A DNA stretch of 64,000 nt from Prochilodus magdalenae. Taxonomy: Eukaryota > Chordata > Actinopteri > Characiformes > Prochilodontidae. Position numbers and translations under genes: made by a program. Shown one piece after another: positions 25,116-37,136 of this stretch. The DNA lies in the NCBI GenBank assembly GCA_024036415.1, contig JAMWET010000755.1:1-64000 (forward strand). Reading direction: 5' to 3'. Each line of letters starts with the position of its first letter. The stretch's first letter is position 1. The notes beneath the pieces are model-generated. The model had not been told where the DNA came from. It worked only from the letters and a program-made list of their open reading frames with translations, and did no database searches.

Positions 25116-25744
25116 TATCAGTATCATTTAACAGTTCCAGTGACGGACTTCCCATCACTGGGGTTCCTTATTTATATCTGACACTTGGCACTGGGAATGG
25201 TGACCCTTGGTTCATGTGCAGCTCCTCCAGAGCTAAAAAGATTATGCAAATAGCTGCACATTAAAGTAGTACAGTTTGTCTTTTATTGAGTACATTGTGT
25301 AAACATCTCCAGTAGAAACATTTTATTTGAATGTAATAACCTGTGGATAAGGTTTGCGCAACAATTCCTGTGAATGTGTTTCGGTTTCTTCAGTATTACT
25401 AGGCTGCCTTGCTTGGACAGCCCTCTTCTGGTCATACCACTGCATGATAGGGTTGTCATGATTCAGACCTGGCCTGTCCAAAACATTTTAAGGATTCAAG
25501 AAGACTTTATTGTCATTCGCATCACATGTGGTACATGGGGTGGAACGAAATTGTAGTACTCAAGGATCCAGTTACACCTAAACAGCAGTGCTAAAATAAA
25601 TAAAATATATATAGAAATATATAAAATTATATAAAAAAAGAGAGAATGAAGCACATTTCGTCTTATTCAAAGATTCATTAGTGAATTGACTTGTTTGCTT
25701 TTAGTCAGTTTTACTGTGTGGCTCTATAGCTTGTGGTCATGGAC

Positions 25745-26535
25745 TGCTGCTGCTGATATACACTCATTACCAAAAAATAGTTGCAGCCAGAAGAAATCAA
25801 CAGACAGGAATGAAGTGTGGTGGGGAGCTTTGACATTGTGAGACATGCGAATGATGCCTCATGCAAACATTTCAGGCTTAGCTGCACATCTTACATAAAA
25901 CAAGGACGGACCTAATCACTGTACCTGACTGACCCAACAGTCAGTCACATTCAGTGAGCAGTGATGTCCTGTCAGCATCATTGGCAGACGGCTGCACAAC
26001 ACAGGACTACGTGCACATAGACCGATACGATGACAGCCATTAACACAGCATCAATGTTGCCAAAGACTGCAATGGTATCTTGGCAGACTGTCATGGGGTG
26101 ACTCAGAATGCAGTCATCTTCAGTAACGAGTCTCACTTTTGTCTTGGTAAAACGTCCAGCTAATCAATATGTGGAGGCACCGTGGTCAGCAGCAGGCAGA
26201 TCAGTTTGTTGTCACGCGTGACACGTCTAGAATGTCTGATGTCACTCTACTTCCACTTCCAAAATCTGCAGGAACTATGTGAGAAGCTGCATGGGATGGA
26301 TTATCACAGGAGAGAGACACTGAGAGACACTACTTTTGTATGTGTAACTTAATTAATATTGCCCATATCAGTCTAAATTCATCATTTCTTGTTCCTGGTA
26401 ACCTTTATCTTCCTTCCCAATTGCAAGGATACTTCCTTCCTGGTGCAACTATTCTTTTAGTGATGAGTGTTTGTTTCTATACTCCTGAATTAACTCCTAC
26501 AATTACAGGTTGTAGTACAGACTGATTCTCTGCCT
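25745..26535 (+). mobile_element. Tc1-like transposon relic in flank block 2
   Basis: The left end is atatacactcattaccaaaa. The plus strand then reads GLRAHRPI (about 26008-26031) and later WRHRGQQQADQF near 26170-26205, all Tc1/mariner transposase motifs. The catalytic region has indels and stops. The equivalent copy at 59865-60700 has ADDCITQDYVHID in place of the same helix-turn-helix text. Confidence 0.75.
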
Positions 26536-26814
26536 TTCTCTTTGTTAGCCCCTTTCACCCTGTTCTTTAATGTTCAGGATCACCACAGACCCCGCATTAT
26601 GTGGGTAGTGGGTCATTCTCAGTACTGAAGTGACACTAGCGTAGTGGTGGTGGTGTGTTAGTGTGTGTTGTGCTGATGTAAGTGAATCAGGCACAGCATT
26701 GCTGCTTATGTCTTGAACACTGAGTCCCATCACTGTCCACTCTATTACACTCCTACCTTGCTGGTCCACCTTATGAACTTCGAGATGATAGCTTATGTGC
26801 TGCTGCAGAGTTTG

Positions 26815-27120
26815 TGCACTTGAATTGCTAGACAGCCATGTCTTTTGTTCGCTAGTTCCAAGGACACATCTATCCACCCGTCAAAGGGGACTTTGGTTAC
26901 GTTAGCTGCAGCAACATGAAATGATTCATGGAGCAATCTGTCAAGGGGTTGGATCTCAATACCAGGGAGTTTGCTCTCCAGCCATTCTCTACCAATAATG
27001 CTGACCTGAGCTCCCGTGTCTAATAACATATATGTTTTAACCCCACTGATTGAACAAACAACCATACATCAACTTCCAGTGAGCTGTGCTACGTAATTTC
27101 ATTTAGGGACTTTATCTTGA
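26815..27120 (-). mobile_element. Ty3/gypsy aspartic protease relic
   Basis: The minus-strand frame starting at 27065 reads ISGVKTYMLLDTGAQVS, the retropepsin active-site motif (D-T-G followed by A), then IGREWLESKLPG and FDGWIDVSLEL. It breaks off at ~26815 exactly where flank block 2 begins. Only about 80 codons remain. No flanking RT or LTR was found. The protein differs from the protease of the element at 42.1-42.5 kb. Confidence 0.75.
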
Positions 27121-29131
27121 GTTGTGCTGCTTATTGTTGATTTTGTTTCACTGCAACTCGGACTGGAGTGTGACGACTGTTTTTTGTAGGTCACTGGCTG
27201 TCCCTTTCCAGTGACCTCACCCCATTTCCCGATCCTGATCACCTAAGGCACCCAACAGCTCTATGCTCTAAGCACAAAATGGCATCATCGGCATGGATGG
27301 CTGTATGATGACTGTGGTTGGCGCTATTCGTCTCTCTCTCTGACAAGAAAGAAACCAACACACAGGTTAATTTGTTGTCAGCATGTGGCAAAAGGTTTAT
27401 TCTTAACCTACTTTCTGATCTGGATCAGTTTACTGCATATTTTTAATGAAATTAACATTTTAAATATGTGAAATAGTTGGTAGCTTATGCAGATGCATTT
27501 TACATCACATTAACATTTTAAATCTAGACTATTATGCTCCTAATTCCTTTAAGTGTACAAAATCACTGTATGGAAATTCATACTTTAATATGAACATCAT
27601 TCCAATGTTATATATATATAGAAAAACAACCAGCTTTCCAATACAAAGCTCATTTTAGATTTTGTGGCTGACATTATATCTTACTTAGGAACAAACACTT
27701 GAAACACAATTTAACCAAAAAAAAAAAACGGTACAAAGAACCGCATTGTACCTCTGGCTGTACCAGAGTAGCTAGGCAGCTGAGCTATTGCTTGGCATAA
27801 AGAGAAAATACTACTATTACAGAACCTAAAAACACTGGAAATACACTTCTATGAAACTCTGAAACTTGTGTTGTGTCAAATGCTTTAGACTTTTTAGTAA
27901 AAACACTGGATTAATGAACATATAAAACTACAGAGTGGGATTCTCCTTTTCGACCGATTAGAACAGTCCCTATGCTAAGCTAAATGGCTAACGGATTTTC
28001 CATCTTCTCATTCACTCGATATAACTTAACCAAAACACATGCAAGTTGAACTAAGACATGGCACAAGGCTTCATGAACATATTGATGTACAGTTGCACCA
28101 CTAAAATATATGAAAAGACATTTCATACCTCTACATGGCAAGAAAGAAACCAACACATGTTAATGTGTTGTCAGCCTGTGGCAAAAGGTGTATTCTAAAC
28201 CTACTAAGCTAGCCAGAGGCTGTAGTTCCCTTGCCACTGATCACCTCTGCTGGGTGAAACGAAAATTACCTATTAGCCTTAATTAATCCAAACAACAATA
28301 TAATTATAATTATACTAAAGTTTAAAACAGACTAAATGTAATTCAATCAAATGAAATAAAAAAAATGTTATGGGTCCCTATTTATTTTAACTGAAAATAA
28401 TTTAACCCTTTTTTTTTCAGTCCGCTACATATGCAGGTAACATTTGTTGAATGTTTTAAATATCATACAGCACATTGACAAAGGTTTCATTCCAGAAAGG
28501 TGAAATTGGGTAATAATTATCTAAGCTGTTTTAGATGAAAATCTGCTCTTCACTTGAAAGACAACGGGGGAAAAAAAAGCAGCTGTTGTCAGAAAGTGCT
28601 GGTGTTCTGCCAACAGAGGGCGCTAGAGTAAAGTCTGTAGACAGTTCCATTTCCAGAGGGAAATTTCATCACTAAATTAAACTCAGTTTTGAAGTTTTTG
28701 TTGTGTCTCCACTCTAATTCTAAAATAATATAAAATAAAATCAGCCTTTTAAAATTCTTATTGTAAAACTAAATATTCAATAATATCTTAATACTTTTGT
28801 GTCTTCCTCCAATCCTCTGGCATTTCCACTGATTTTGGCTATATCCATTATTTGTCCTACTTGTTTTTATGGTAAGTTATTGTTTCTACATTGTTGTACA
28901 GCCTTTAAAAAGCCTGCCCTGTAGTAGCCTCTAAACCGGTCTATTACAGGGGCTTCATTGCTTGGGGCTATTAGTGTGCGGATGCTGCTCTCTTGTGGTG
29001 AGATGTAGTCGTCTTCAATGCCTCAAAGGAGAATTCCACCGATGTTTAAAACACGCTCCAGAATTCAGTCTCAGAAATGTAAACAGTAAAGCAATGCTGA
29101 GTGGAAAGTTGTGAAATGGTTTCTTCCAGAG
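27120..29131. other. Gene-free spacer with one direct-repeat pair
   Basis: No coding exon or known element is recognised. About 70 bases (landmark caagaaagaaaccaacacac) occur at 27346-27414 and again at 28138-28207, around 790 bases apart with roughly 88% identity by eye. This could be a pair of short element ends. The rest is AT-rich. Confidence 0.5.
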
Positions 29132-29966
29132 TGTTATGACCCCGCTAGTAGTCTAGGGGTAATCATTTGGGGGTCAGTAACATGTGCGATTATGTGGCGT
29201 GCAAACCAGAGAACTAAAACACCATATACAGCTTTACTGGAGTTATTTATTTATTTAAATACACTCCAAAATACTGAGACAGTAAGACAAACAGATATAC
29301 AAATGGACAAATGGCTGCGTGCAAAAAGGGAGAGTCTGAACATGGACGGCGCCAAAGAAAAGCAATAAATATAAAAAAAATAAATAAATAAATAAAATAA
29401 AAAAACTGACCTAGCTCAAGTTTAGTTACCTAATCTCTCCTATCTGCACCAATACAAAAATACAGGGGTTGGCGCCCCCCTTGCCTAGTGTATCTAAACA
29501 ATCAATCACTACGTGTTGTGGAGATGTATGAGCGCTCGTCTTACCGGTTCAGAACCCCCTACCCACGCAGGCCAAAACACAACCCACCCACCCACACACA
29601 CACACAACGGGAAATGACGAGGACAAGCCAATACAGAACGTGGCTAGAGCTAAGCGCGTAGCTACGGGAGGCAGAGGGAGAACAAACATAACGCTGCTAA
29701 CCTGACATGAGCCTACTAACAGGTGTAAAACATGAAACACCTCTCCTAAACTGAATCCCCGGTCCTTTTTCGAAAGCACAAGCCCCGCCTCTCACGTAGG
29801 AAGAAAAGGGTTCCCTATTGGCCGCCAGATCTCGGAAGTACTTGGGGGACGTCCAACGATGATTGACACAGCAGCCAACCTGTAGATGGGGACAGACCAG
29901 TGAGAGACAGAGCGACAACACAGGGCAAAACAGCGGGCCAAATAAACTGAGCCCAGGCACGTAACA
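29132..29966 (+). mobile_element. Solo LTR with 5-bp target-site duplication
   Basis: The 835-bp segment starts TGTTATGACCCC and ends GCACGTAACA (short inverted TGTTA/TAACA ends). It is flanked on both sides by cagag (29127-29131 and 29967-29971). The direct 5-bp duplication with TG...CA ends is diagnostic of an LTR-retrotransposon insertion reduced to one LTR by recombination. The interior is noncoding. Orientation is tentative. It is unlike the LTR at 39395. Confidence 0.85.
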
Positions 29967-30239
29967 CAGAGAAACTTTGAGGCTCAGATTTCTTTACAGT
30001 ACTGTTGATAGGAACCAGGGGTTGCCTACAACTCAAACATAGTTATTTTATTTACTACGCAATGAGTATGTAGAATGGTCAAGCTTCAGGACGACCTGCA
30101 TGTGCCCCTTTGGTTTATTGCTGCTGTCCAAAGATAAACTTGTAACTGCTGAAATAGCAGCTTTACAGGAGAGGGCAAAAGCCTGCCTTAATTTAATGTA
30201 AGTCAATGGAACCAGACTTTTCCAAGCTATTCTTGGCCA

Positions 30240-31600
30240 TATAATCCAACATGGCACCGCAGACGGGGACACTGGTCATAAACTCCGTCGGGTTTTGTTT
30301 GTTTATTGTGTCACATGTGAACCAAACACGTTCATACAGCGCAGAAACCTACTGAAGATCAGGCAGTCCATGTCACAAGGCGTTACTCCTGATTTTTCGT
30401 TTGCAGAAAGTTGTTTGGACGTTTCATTGATCGGAGCAGCTGCTCTCCTCTGCAGGCGCAAGCGGACGCGCAAACGTGGGAAGCGCGATGGAGCGCTCGT
30501 CAAACTCTGACAACGCGGATCACCCACACCGCTACCCAGCATTCACATGGCAAACCTACGCTCGCTAGGAAACAAAATAGACGAACTTTTAACTAGTAAC
30601 TAACAAGGACGTCCCCCTCTCAGCGGTGCTCTGCTTCTCTGTGACATCCTACATCAGCTTCTGTGAGGACATCCTGCTGTGTTTCCCACCAGGGCTCGCA
30701 TTAAATACAATAAAGACAAACCCTGGTTTAACGCCAGACTGACGCAGCTGCACCGATCTACGGCGGTAGCCTGCAAGAGTGGGAACCGGGCACTGTATAA
30801 TCAGGCAAGGAACGCTCTCAACAAGGAAATCAGAGCTGCAAAGAAGAAAAAGCCCGGCACCATACATCTATACAACTCCAATTCACACTCCTCTGACACT
30901 CAGCCACCCATTCAGTCTGCCCTGAAGATCTGTGTGGAGGATGTGCACAGACTCTTCAAAAAGCAAAAAGTGAGGAAAGCACCTGACCCAGGAGTATCAC
31001 CCTCCTGCCTAAGGAACTGTCCAGACCAGCTTGCATCTGTCTTCACCATGATCTTCAACAGGTCACTGGAGCTGTGTGCTGTACCATCCTGCTTCAGACA
31101 CTTCACAATAATACCCATCCCCAAAAAGTTTACCATCACTGGACTGAGCGACTCTGTCGCACTGACCTCTGTAGTCATGAAAACCTTTGATATACTGGTT
31201 CTCAGTCACTTGAAGGACATCACTAACCCCCTGATGGACCCTTTGCAGTTTGCATACCAATGTGCCAGCCTCCACCTGCCAGTGGATTACAAACTTCCTT
31301 ACTGGCAAAGAGCAGCAGGTGAGGTTGGAGAAGATCATTTTTAGAACCAGCACAGGAGCTCCTCAAGGCTGTGTTTTGTCCCCATGGCTTTTTTCTGCAT
31401 ACAAACAGATATACGGATACCCTCCGTCAAAATCGTAAAGTTTGCAGATGATAGAACAGTCATTGGTCTCATCCGGGACATCCAGACTGCTGCACTATGC
31501 ACTTAAATATACATATACAGCCACACATATTGTAAGGTTTACAGATATGCAAGGTAGTGTGTGTGTGTGTGTGGTTGTGTGTGCTAGGATGTGATACATG
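30240..31600 (+). mobile_element. CR1/Rex1-like LINE, plus strand, internally deleted
   Basis: Beginning near 30270 (VINSVGFCLF) the plus strand reads RRKRTRKRGKRDGALVKL (30455-30510) and MANLRSLGNKIDELL (30546-30590), the start of ORF2. Most of the endonuclease is deleted. The frame 30679-31344 then gives KDKPWFNARLTQLHRS, KKQKVRKAPDPGVSPSCLRN, AVPSCFRHFTIIPIPKK and DPLQFAYQ, RT fingers and palm. Next come PASTCQWITNFLTGKEQQV and GAPQGCVLSPWLF (31255-31390), then VKFADDRTVIGLIRD (31436-31480) with the FADD catalytic box. It ends with the GT-rich tail at 31540-31600. Several deletions make it inactive. Confidence 0.88.
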
Positions 31601-33690
31601 TTTTTTATTCTGCAGTGATGATATACGTGTAGCCTAAAAGCTTCTCTCAAAACTATCAGAAAAAGTCTCAAGAATCAGGTTAATGTGTTTATAACCTATA
31701 AAGTCTATAAAGTCCTATAAAGTACAAAGTCCCTCGGAATGAATCCGTTTACATCTTGATGATTTAATAATGCAGAAACTTTACTACACCACACCTTATG
31801 GCCTGTTGGTGCTTAACGCTCTTACAGTCACTGTTATAATGTATCTTTAGTTTCTCTCAGACTCAATATTTTGAATTTATCTGTCAACCAAAGTGTACTA
31901 TAGACCATTTTTAGGAATCCTCTCTTTCTTTATGATAAAAAAGCCTCAAGCATCAGGTTTATGTGTTTATGACCAAGTCATCTGTCTGTGAGGTAGCATT
32001 TAGAAGTCTGGTTCTTATCAACACCACTGTGAACAACTCTGACAATAAGGCGAGTGAGAATGAGTCTGTTTATTGAATCTGTATAGGATTATGCAGAAGT
32101 ACCCGAGAATCTACGGAATGGCCTGTCGGCACTCTTACAGTTACTGTGTATCTGTGGTTTTTCTCAGGCTCTATACGGATTGGATTGATGTCTGGAGAAT
32201 CATATAATATAATTCTCAAACTGTTTAGCTGCGTCCTAGTTCATTTTGCTGCTCTATTATCATTACTTCAGAGTAAAGAGACATCTTTTGGCTACCTGAA
32301 GTTTAGAAGTGAAACTTTTCCCAAATTTTTTCCCCACCTGTTAGAGTTCATAGAGCACCTCATCGCTGTAAAAAAAATGTACGTCTATTTTTCTTGTTTG
32401 TTTTACTTTTATGCATCATATGAACACAGCAGCTGCTATTTACACTGTGTGAAAATGTCATGATGAATCGACCAACAAAAATGGCACAGAATTGCTTGGA
32501 AGTCTGATGCCGTTTACTTTAATTTAAATGAGGTTTTTTATGGGCATTGCAGGAAAAAAAAAACCTAATGGTTTAACGAGGGACACAGTGAAAACACAAT
32601 TATAAGAATGTGTTAATCTAATGCTAATGGATAATAAACACAGTACTCCTACACTTGTTTTCTCTGCTCACAACACGCCTGACGATATACCCATAGGAAC
32701 AGGTGTATCTGTTAAACATCTCTGCTAAGAGTAGACGTCAGGGTAAAGATCAAGTAAGGACAAGCTGCCTATTGTGGATACTGAGTAATCACTCCATTCA
32801 ACTTTGCATAAATCATACAGAATCAAACTATAATCTCATCCAACAGTTCGAAAAAATTTTCATGATTTTGAGATTTCATTTTCTATAAGAAAGCATAAAC
32901 AGAATTGCTGATTTATAAGAACACAAATATGTCCACACCTGCTACAAAGAAGACTCCATAGTTGCCAAACTACTAACAGTCGAAGATTATTCTGTTTATT
33001 GACAGTATTTTACAGTGTTCACTAATCTGTGCAGACAAAGGGCATATTTAATTGTGTTGCCAGTAAAGGTGTTATCTAATAAACCAATAAAACTTAACTC
33101 AAGACATTTGCACGACTCTTTTACAAAAGACTCCTTATCACTCGGTACTATACGATGGTAACACAAGCCATATGTGTAACACATCAGGCTGTCCAGGTTG
33201 AACAGTTCGATGATAATGTCCCAGGATACATTTTTACACAAACTGAGGGGAACAATATTGTAAAGTATATACACTTTAATTTACATTCTATTTCTTCAAG
33301 ACAGCCAGAACTCACACTGTGTGAAGGTCTGTTCTTCTGATTGACCGGTGCTGAGTGCAGAGGAATCACACGGAAACAAAAGTACGTGAGGTGAAAGGCT
33401 GACACAGGAAGAGTGAGAGAGACTTAAAAAGACAGATGTACCTGGGGAGGTAACACCAGTGCTAAAAATCATTCAGTAAAACAATAAGCCACAAAGAAGA
33501 CTGTGGGTTACAGTGATTCCAGAAAGCGATTGACTCATGGTTCACGAGGAACTCATGTATGAGGAAATACAAGATGGTGAAGTATATATCATATTCAACT
33601 ATATATTTAGCGTATCAATCATATTAATCACAGTAATCAATTATTCCAACAAGCAATGTACGTGATATCACTAAATTAGATAATATCAAG
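31600..33690. other. Gene-free spacer
   Basis: No exon, transposon protein or tandem repeat was recognised. The second coding exon of gngt2, which should lie on this side of the first, was looked for on the minus strand by its NPFKEKGGC and CaaX end and was not seen. Two similar stretches (31640-31760 and 31930-32070, both with tcaagcatcaggtt-like text) suggest a decayed local duplication. Confidence 0.5.
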
Positions 33691-33878
33691 ATCAGAGATT
33701 ATTCCATGAACATGAATAAACAGCTGCTATTCACTGTAACTGTTTTTATACAGACTGTATCTTCACAATGTAAAAGATGTGACTTTAGATCTGATTTTAG
33801 AACTGCTTTAAATGCTGGAGCTAAAGCCAAGCTTCTCTCTTCTTCTGCCTTCTCCTCTCTTTGTACACAGATACTTAC

Positions 33879-33962
33879 TGGCTCCCTCGTGTTCTTCGCC
33901 TCTTTCTGAAGCTGCTCGATCTCCATTTTCAGGATGTCTTTATCAGACATATCCCGCGCCAT
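33879..33962 (-). CDS. gngt2: Cone transducin gamma subunit (GNGT2), first coding exon
   Basis: The ATG at 33962 encodes 28 residues, MARDMSDKDILKMEIEQLQK followed by EAKNTREP, then a consensus donor (CCA/GTAAGT). GNGT1/GNGT2 first coding exons have this length, and the intron falls at the same codon in human GNGT2. An acceptor (ctccttag) lies 6 bases before the ATG, so a 5' untranslated exon exists upstream. G-gamma proteins pair with G-beta at photoreceptor membranes and end in a farnesylated CaaX box, which would be in exon 2. Exon 2 was not found downstream in the window, so the gene may be truncated or have a diverged exon. Proximity to B4GALNT2 is as in mammals. Confidence 0.8.
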
Positions 33963-36900
33963 CTTGCCCTAAGGAGAATTCCTTTATTTCTATGTGGTGA
34001 TAAAAATGAACTGATAGAACTAAGAATTGTATTTTAACCGTTTCACCTCAAAAGTTAAAAAGTTAAAAAGCTTGGACGCCTATCTTAGGACATTTTCATC
34101 TTCACTTTAATTAGGAACAATACGTCACTTGTTTATACCATGATGGATCATTACCTTTTGGTGATCATTTATGAAGGATAATTAGGCAGTAAAATCGTGG
34201 TATTGCCACATTTCTTAGTTCTGTCCTGGCATTTCCTGTCAGTATTATTTTACTATAAAAATGATTCAGTGATTTAACTGACAAAAGTATATAACCTGGC
34301 TGCCTTAAAGTTTTAGTTTTGTTAAATTTGTAATAGTAACAGAACAATAACATGTTTTACCTTCTACACTCAAAGTTTTAGGGCAGACATGTTACATCTT
34401 CAGTTCAAGTTAAAACATTCTTACAGTTTAATGGATTCATAACAGAAATAAAATAAAAAAAAACTCTATTTGCATGTATTCTCCAAAATTATAACTTTAG
34501 GGGGAAAAGACAAAAATGTACTTTTAATAAAAGGTAATGTAAAGAAGTGAATAATACTTTTAATAATACATTTTAAGAAAGTTATTAATGGCCGTATAGT
34601 ATAGGTGATAATGCGATTAATCTGATACTATTACATATGTGTTGGTAAAAAAGGAAAAGATTAAACAAAATACATCTGTGCCATGCTTTTTCCAAGTATG
34701 AAAAAGTATCATGTTTTGGTGCTCTTAACCAAAAACACCACACTATAAAGAGGATTTGATTTGTATGGCCTGAACACTTGCTGTTATAGTAGAATGCCAA
34801 CCTTACCTATGGGAGATGGGGCAGATGGTGGAGAGAACAGCATGTGAGTGACCATGCGAATGGACTTTTGGAGATTGAACACTTCTTCAAGATCACCACC
34901 AGATGTTAAAGGGTGGCAGAAGGAGGAGACTGTTCCCCAACAATCACCCCACCATCCTGATCTGATTAGCCTAAGCTGATCAGTAATTAGGGAGGTTAAA
35001 TCATGGAATCAGGGTAGTGGAGTTCCTCAAGGCTCCATCTTAAGGCCTGTTTTCTTTTTTCACATAAACACTTTGTGTTTGCTGACTATTTAGAAGTGTG
35101 TTTTGTGAAAACTGAATAATACCATGAATACCATGAAGAATATGGAACAAAGCTGTCAGCTGGCAGAGATTTGGACGCGACACGCACTGAGCCACAGTAA
35201 CAGAAAAGTATATTAGGTCACAAGCCGGATCTGGCGAAACAACAAAAGCTCAGAAGTTAGACTAGAATGTGTACCGAGGGACAGGGCGAGGGTCGAAAAC
35301 CAGAGATCACCAGGGGAAAACCAAGGAAGCCGACAAGGGGTGTGCCAGGAGAGTAAGCCGAAGGGGAAAAGAGGTCGATCACCATGAGGGAAAGACAACA
35401 GGTTTGCAAATTAAATTGGCAAAGCTTCGCGCTGAATGCACATGCTTGAGTGGTTTATATACTCCCCTGACAGCTGGTCGCAATCAATAAACCGGTGAAT
35501 CAGAACGAGTGGGAAAGGAGGTGTACTAGAGTGTCGGTGTGACGTTATCGGACTGTGCCCCCCGGGAAATGTTTGTTCGGAGGACCGGAGGCAGGCAGAC
35601 CCACAGGTGTGACAATAGCATTGCCACTACACACTTCAGAGATGATGGGTTTCTTGGGTTCTTTAGTAAAGAAAATGGCAAGATATAAAACCATGAACAC
35701 GCAAAGAATATTTTGCATTCTTCAGGTGAGAAATGCACTGTAGATATTCTGTAAGGAACATTTTTAAAACAAGTACATTTCCCTTTGAAGGACCCACTGA
35801 TTACGCTAAAGGTTCTTTGAGTGGTAATTGTGCTAATATGGAAGCAATGGGCAATGAATGAAAATAATTTAGTTATGTAGAATTTACTTACATCACTTTA
35901 GTGTGATTTACTTGAATTCATTAAGTGCATATTACTCAGTGAGGTATCACACAGTCGTGTGGAATCCACTGTTATTATGTGTTTATAGTTTTTAACCGGT
36001 ACGTTAGGATGTAAGGATCTTATGGTCTCTCACTGTCTGTGCCGATTTAAATTCACATCCAAATGACCCAGTTACTGCAGAGGCCAGCATCTTGATTTCA
36101 AGTATCATCTCCTGTAATCTTATTTCAGGGTATGGACTGTCTTAATTCAGAGATTAGGGACTGAATCCTGTCACTCTCATTTTATAAGATACACATACAC
36201 ATACACAATAAAAACACACAAAACACCTTCCTTCTCCTGGTTTTCTCTTATGTATTTATCAGTCTTATTTAACATAGAAATGAAAAGAGCTAAAAAGAGG
36301 TAGAGTCAAATCAACCTTTTAAAAATATACAGCCATTTTGGTTTCAAGTATAAAATGATTTAAGTATGGACTTGTGCTATTTTACAGTTTTACAAAAATA
36401 AAAGGATGCTGCAAAGATATATAGCAAAATGAATATAAATGACAAGGTGCAGTAATTTCTATATTATTCCTAAAGCTGTATAATATTAAGAATGAAGTTA
36501 TAAAAAACAGATATGCAGAATTCATCACATTTCAAATTGGTTATTATGATCTTAAAACATGTAACTTAATTTATTTGTTTCCTTTACTACTTGTTCAAAA
36601 AATTTAAATATAAAATATTATTTCTAGAGAATAATTTGTAATATTTGTATTCACACTTTATAAAAAGGTATTATTATAGAAATACAGGGATTCACCTTGA
36701 GGTCTGGGACCCCCCTAGTTAACCTTTTGGACGCCCTAAATGTCTCAACATTAAAATTCTGTGTGTTACCAAAAGACAAAAAAATATTTTGATGATGTTA
36801 TGCTGCTATTGGTAAGCTGGGTCACACACAATCTGTGAAAATTTGGCTTTGATATTATTAACTAACTGGAAATGCAGCTCTGGTCTGTCTGATGAAAAGT

Positions 36901-37136
36901 GGTTCACCCACTTGGTTCTTCATCGCCTAGCAACTAAAACTATGCAGAGGGTACTTATTTGTAATATATTTGTAAAGCTGAAAACTAATTCTTACTCATT
37001 TCTTAAACCAAAAACAGAAGAGGAGACATGAAAGATTTAAATGAATGTGTGTAAGAGCACATAACCTAGAAAAGTACATTGCCAGAAGAAGAACTGTTAA
37101 ACTAAACATGTTGTTGTCAATGGAGCTAGTATTAGT
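33963..37136. other. Spacer upstream of gngt2 with small repeat pieces
   Basis: Presumed 5' flank and intron of gngt2; its 5' exon is not identifiable. An L2 RT scrap, SGVPQGSILRP, lies at 35015-35052. Bases 34910-34980 (landmark ggaggagactgttccccaac) match 63118-63185. The stretch 35150-35600 is a C/G-richer dispersed-repeat-like segment without recognisable protein. 35600-37130 is AT-rich with nothing recognised. Confidence 0.5.

Larger units (their letters stand above)
24720..26830 (+). repeat. Duplicated flank block, copy 2
   Basis: The second copy of the composite flank contains the minisatellite (24776-25115), the 25200-25600 block, a Tc1-like element (25745-26535) and half of the palindromic repeat (26530-26815). 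It agrees closely with 59480-61130 and, after removing extra single bases, with 190-2400. It ends abruptly at ~26815 against a gypsy protease relic, whereas copy 1 continues. Confidence 0.8.

Noticed and set aside
30679..31344. 221-codon frame as a host gene
   Set aside because: It is the reverse transcriptase of a CR1/Rex1-like LINE (KAPDPGVSPSCL, DPLQFAYQ), with deletions.
33699..33962. 87-codon gngt2 frame taken whole
   Set aside because: Homology ends at residue 28 exactly at a consensus donor; the rest is intron read-through.
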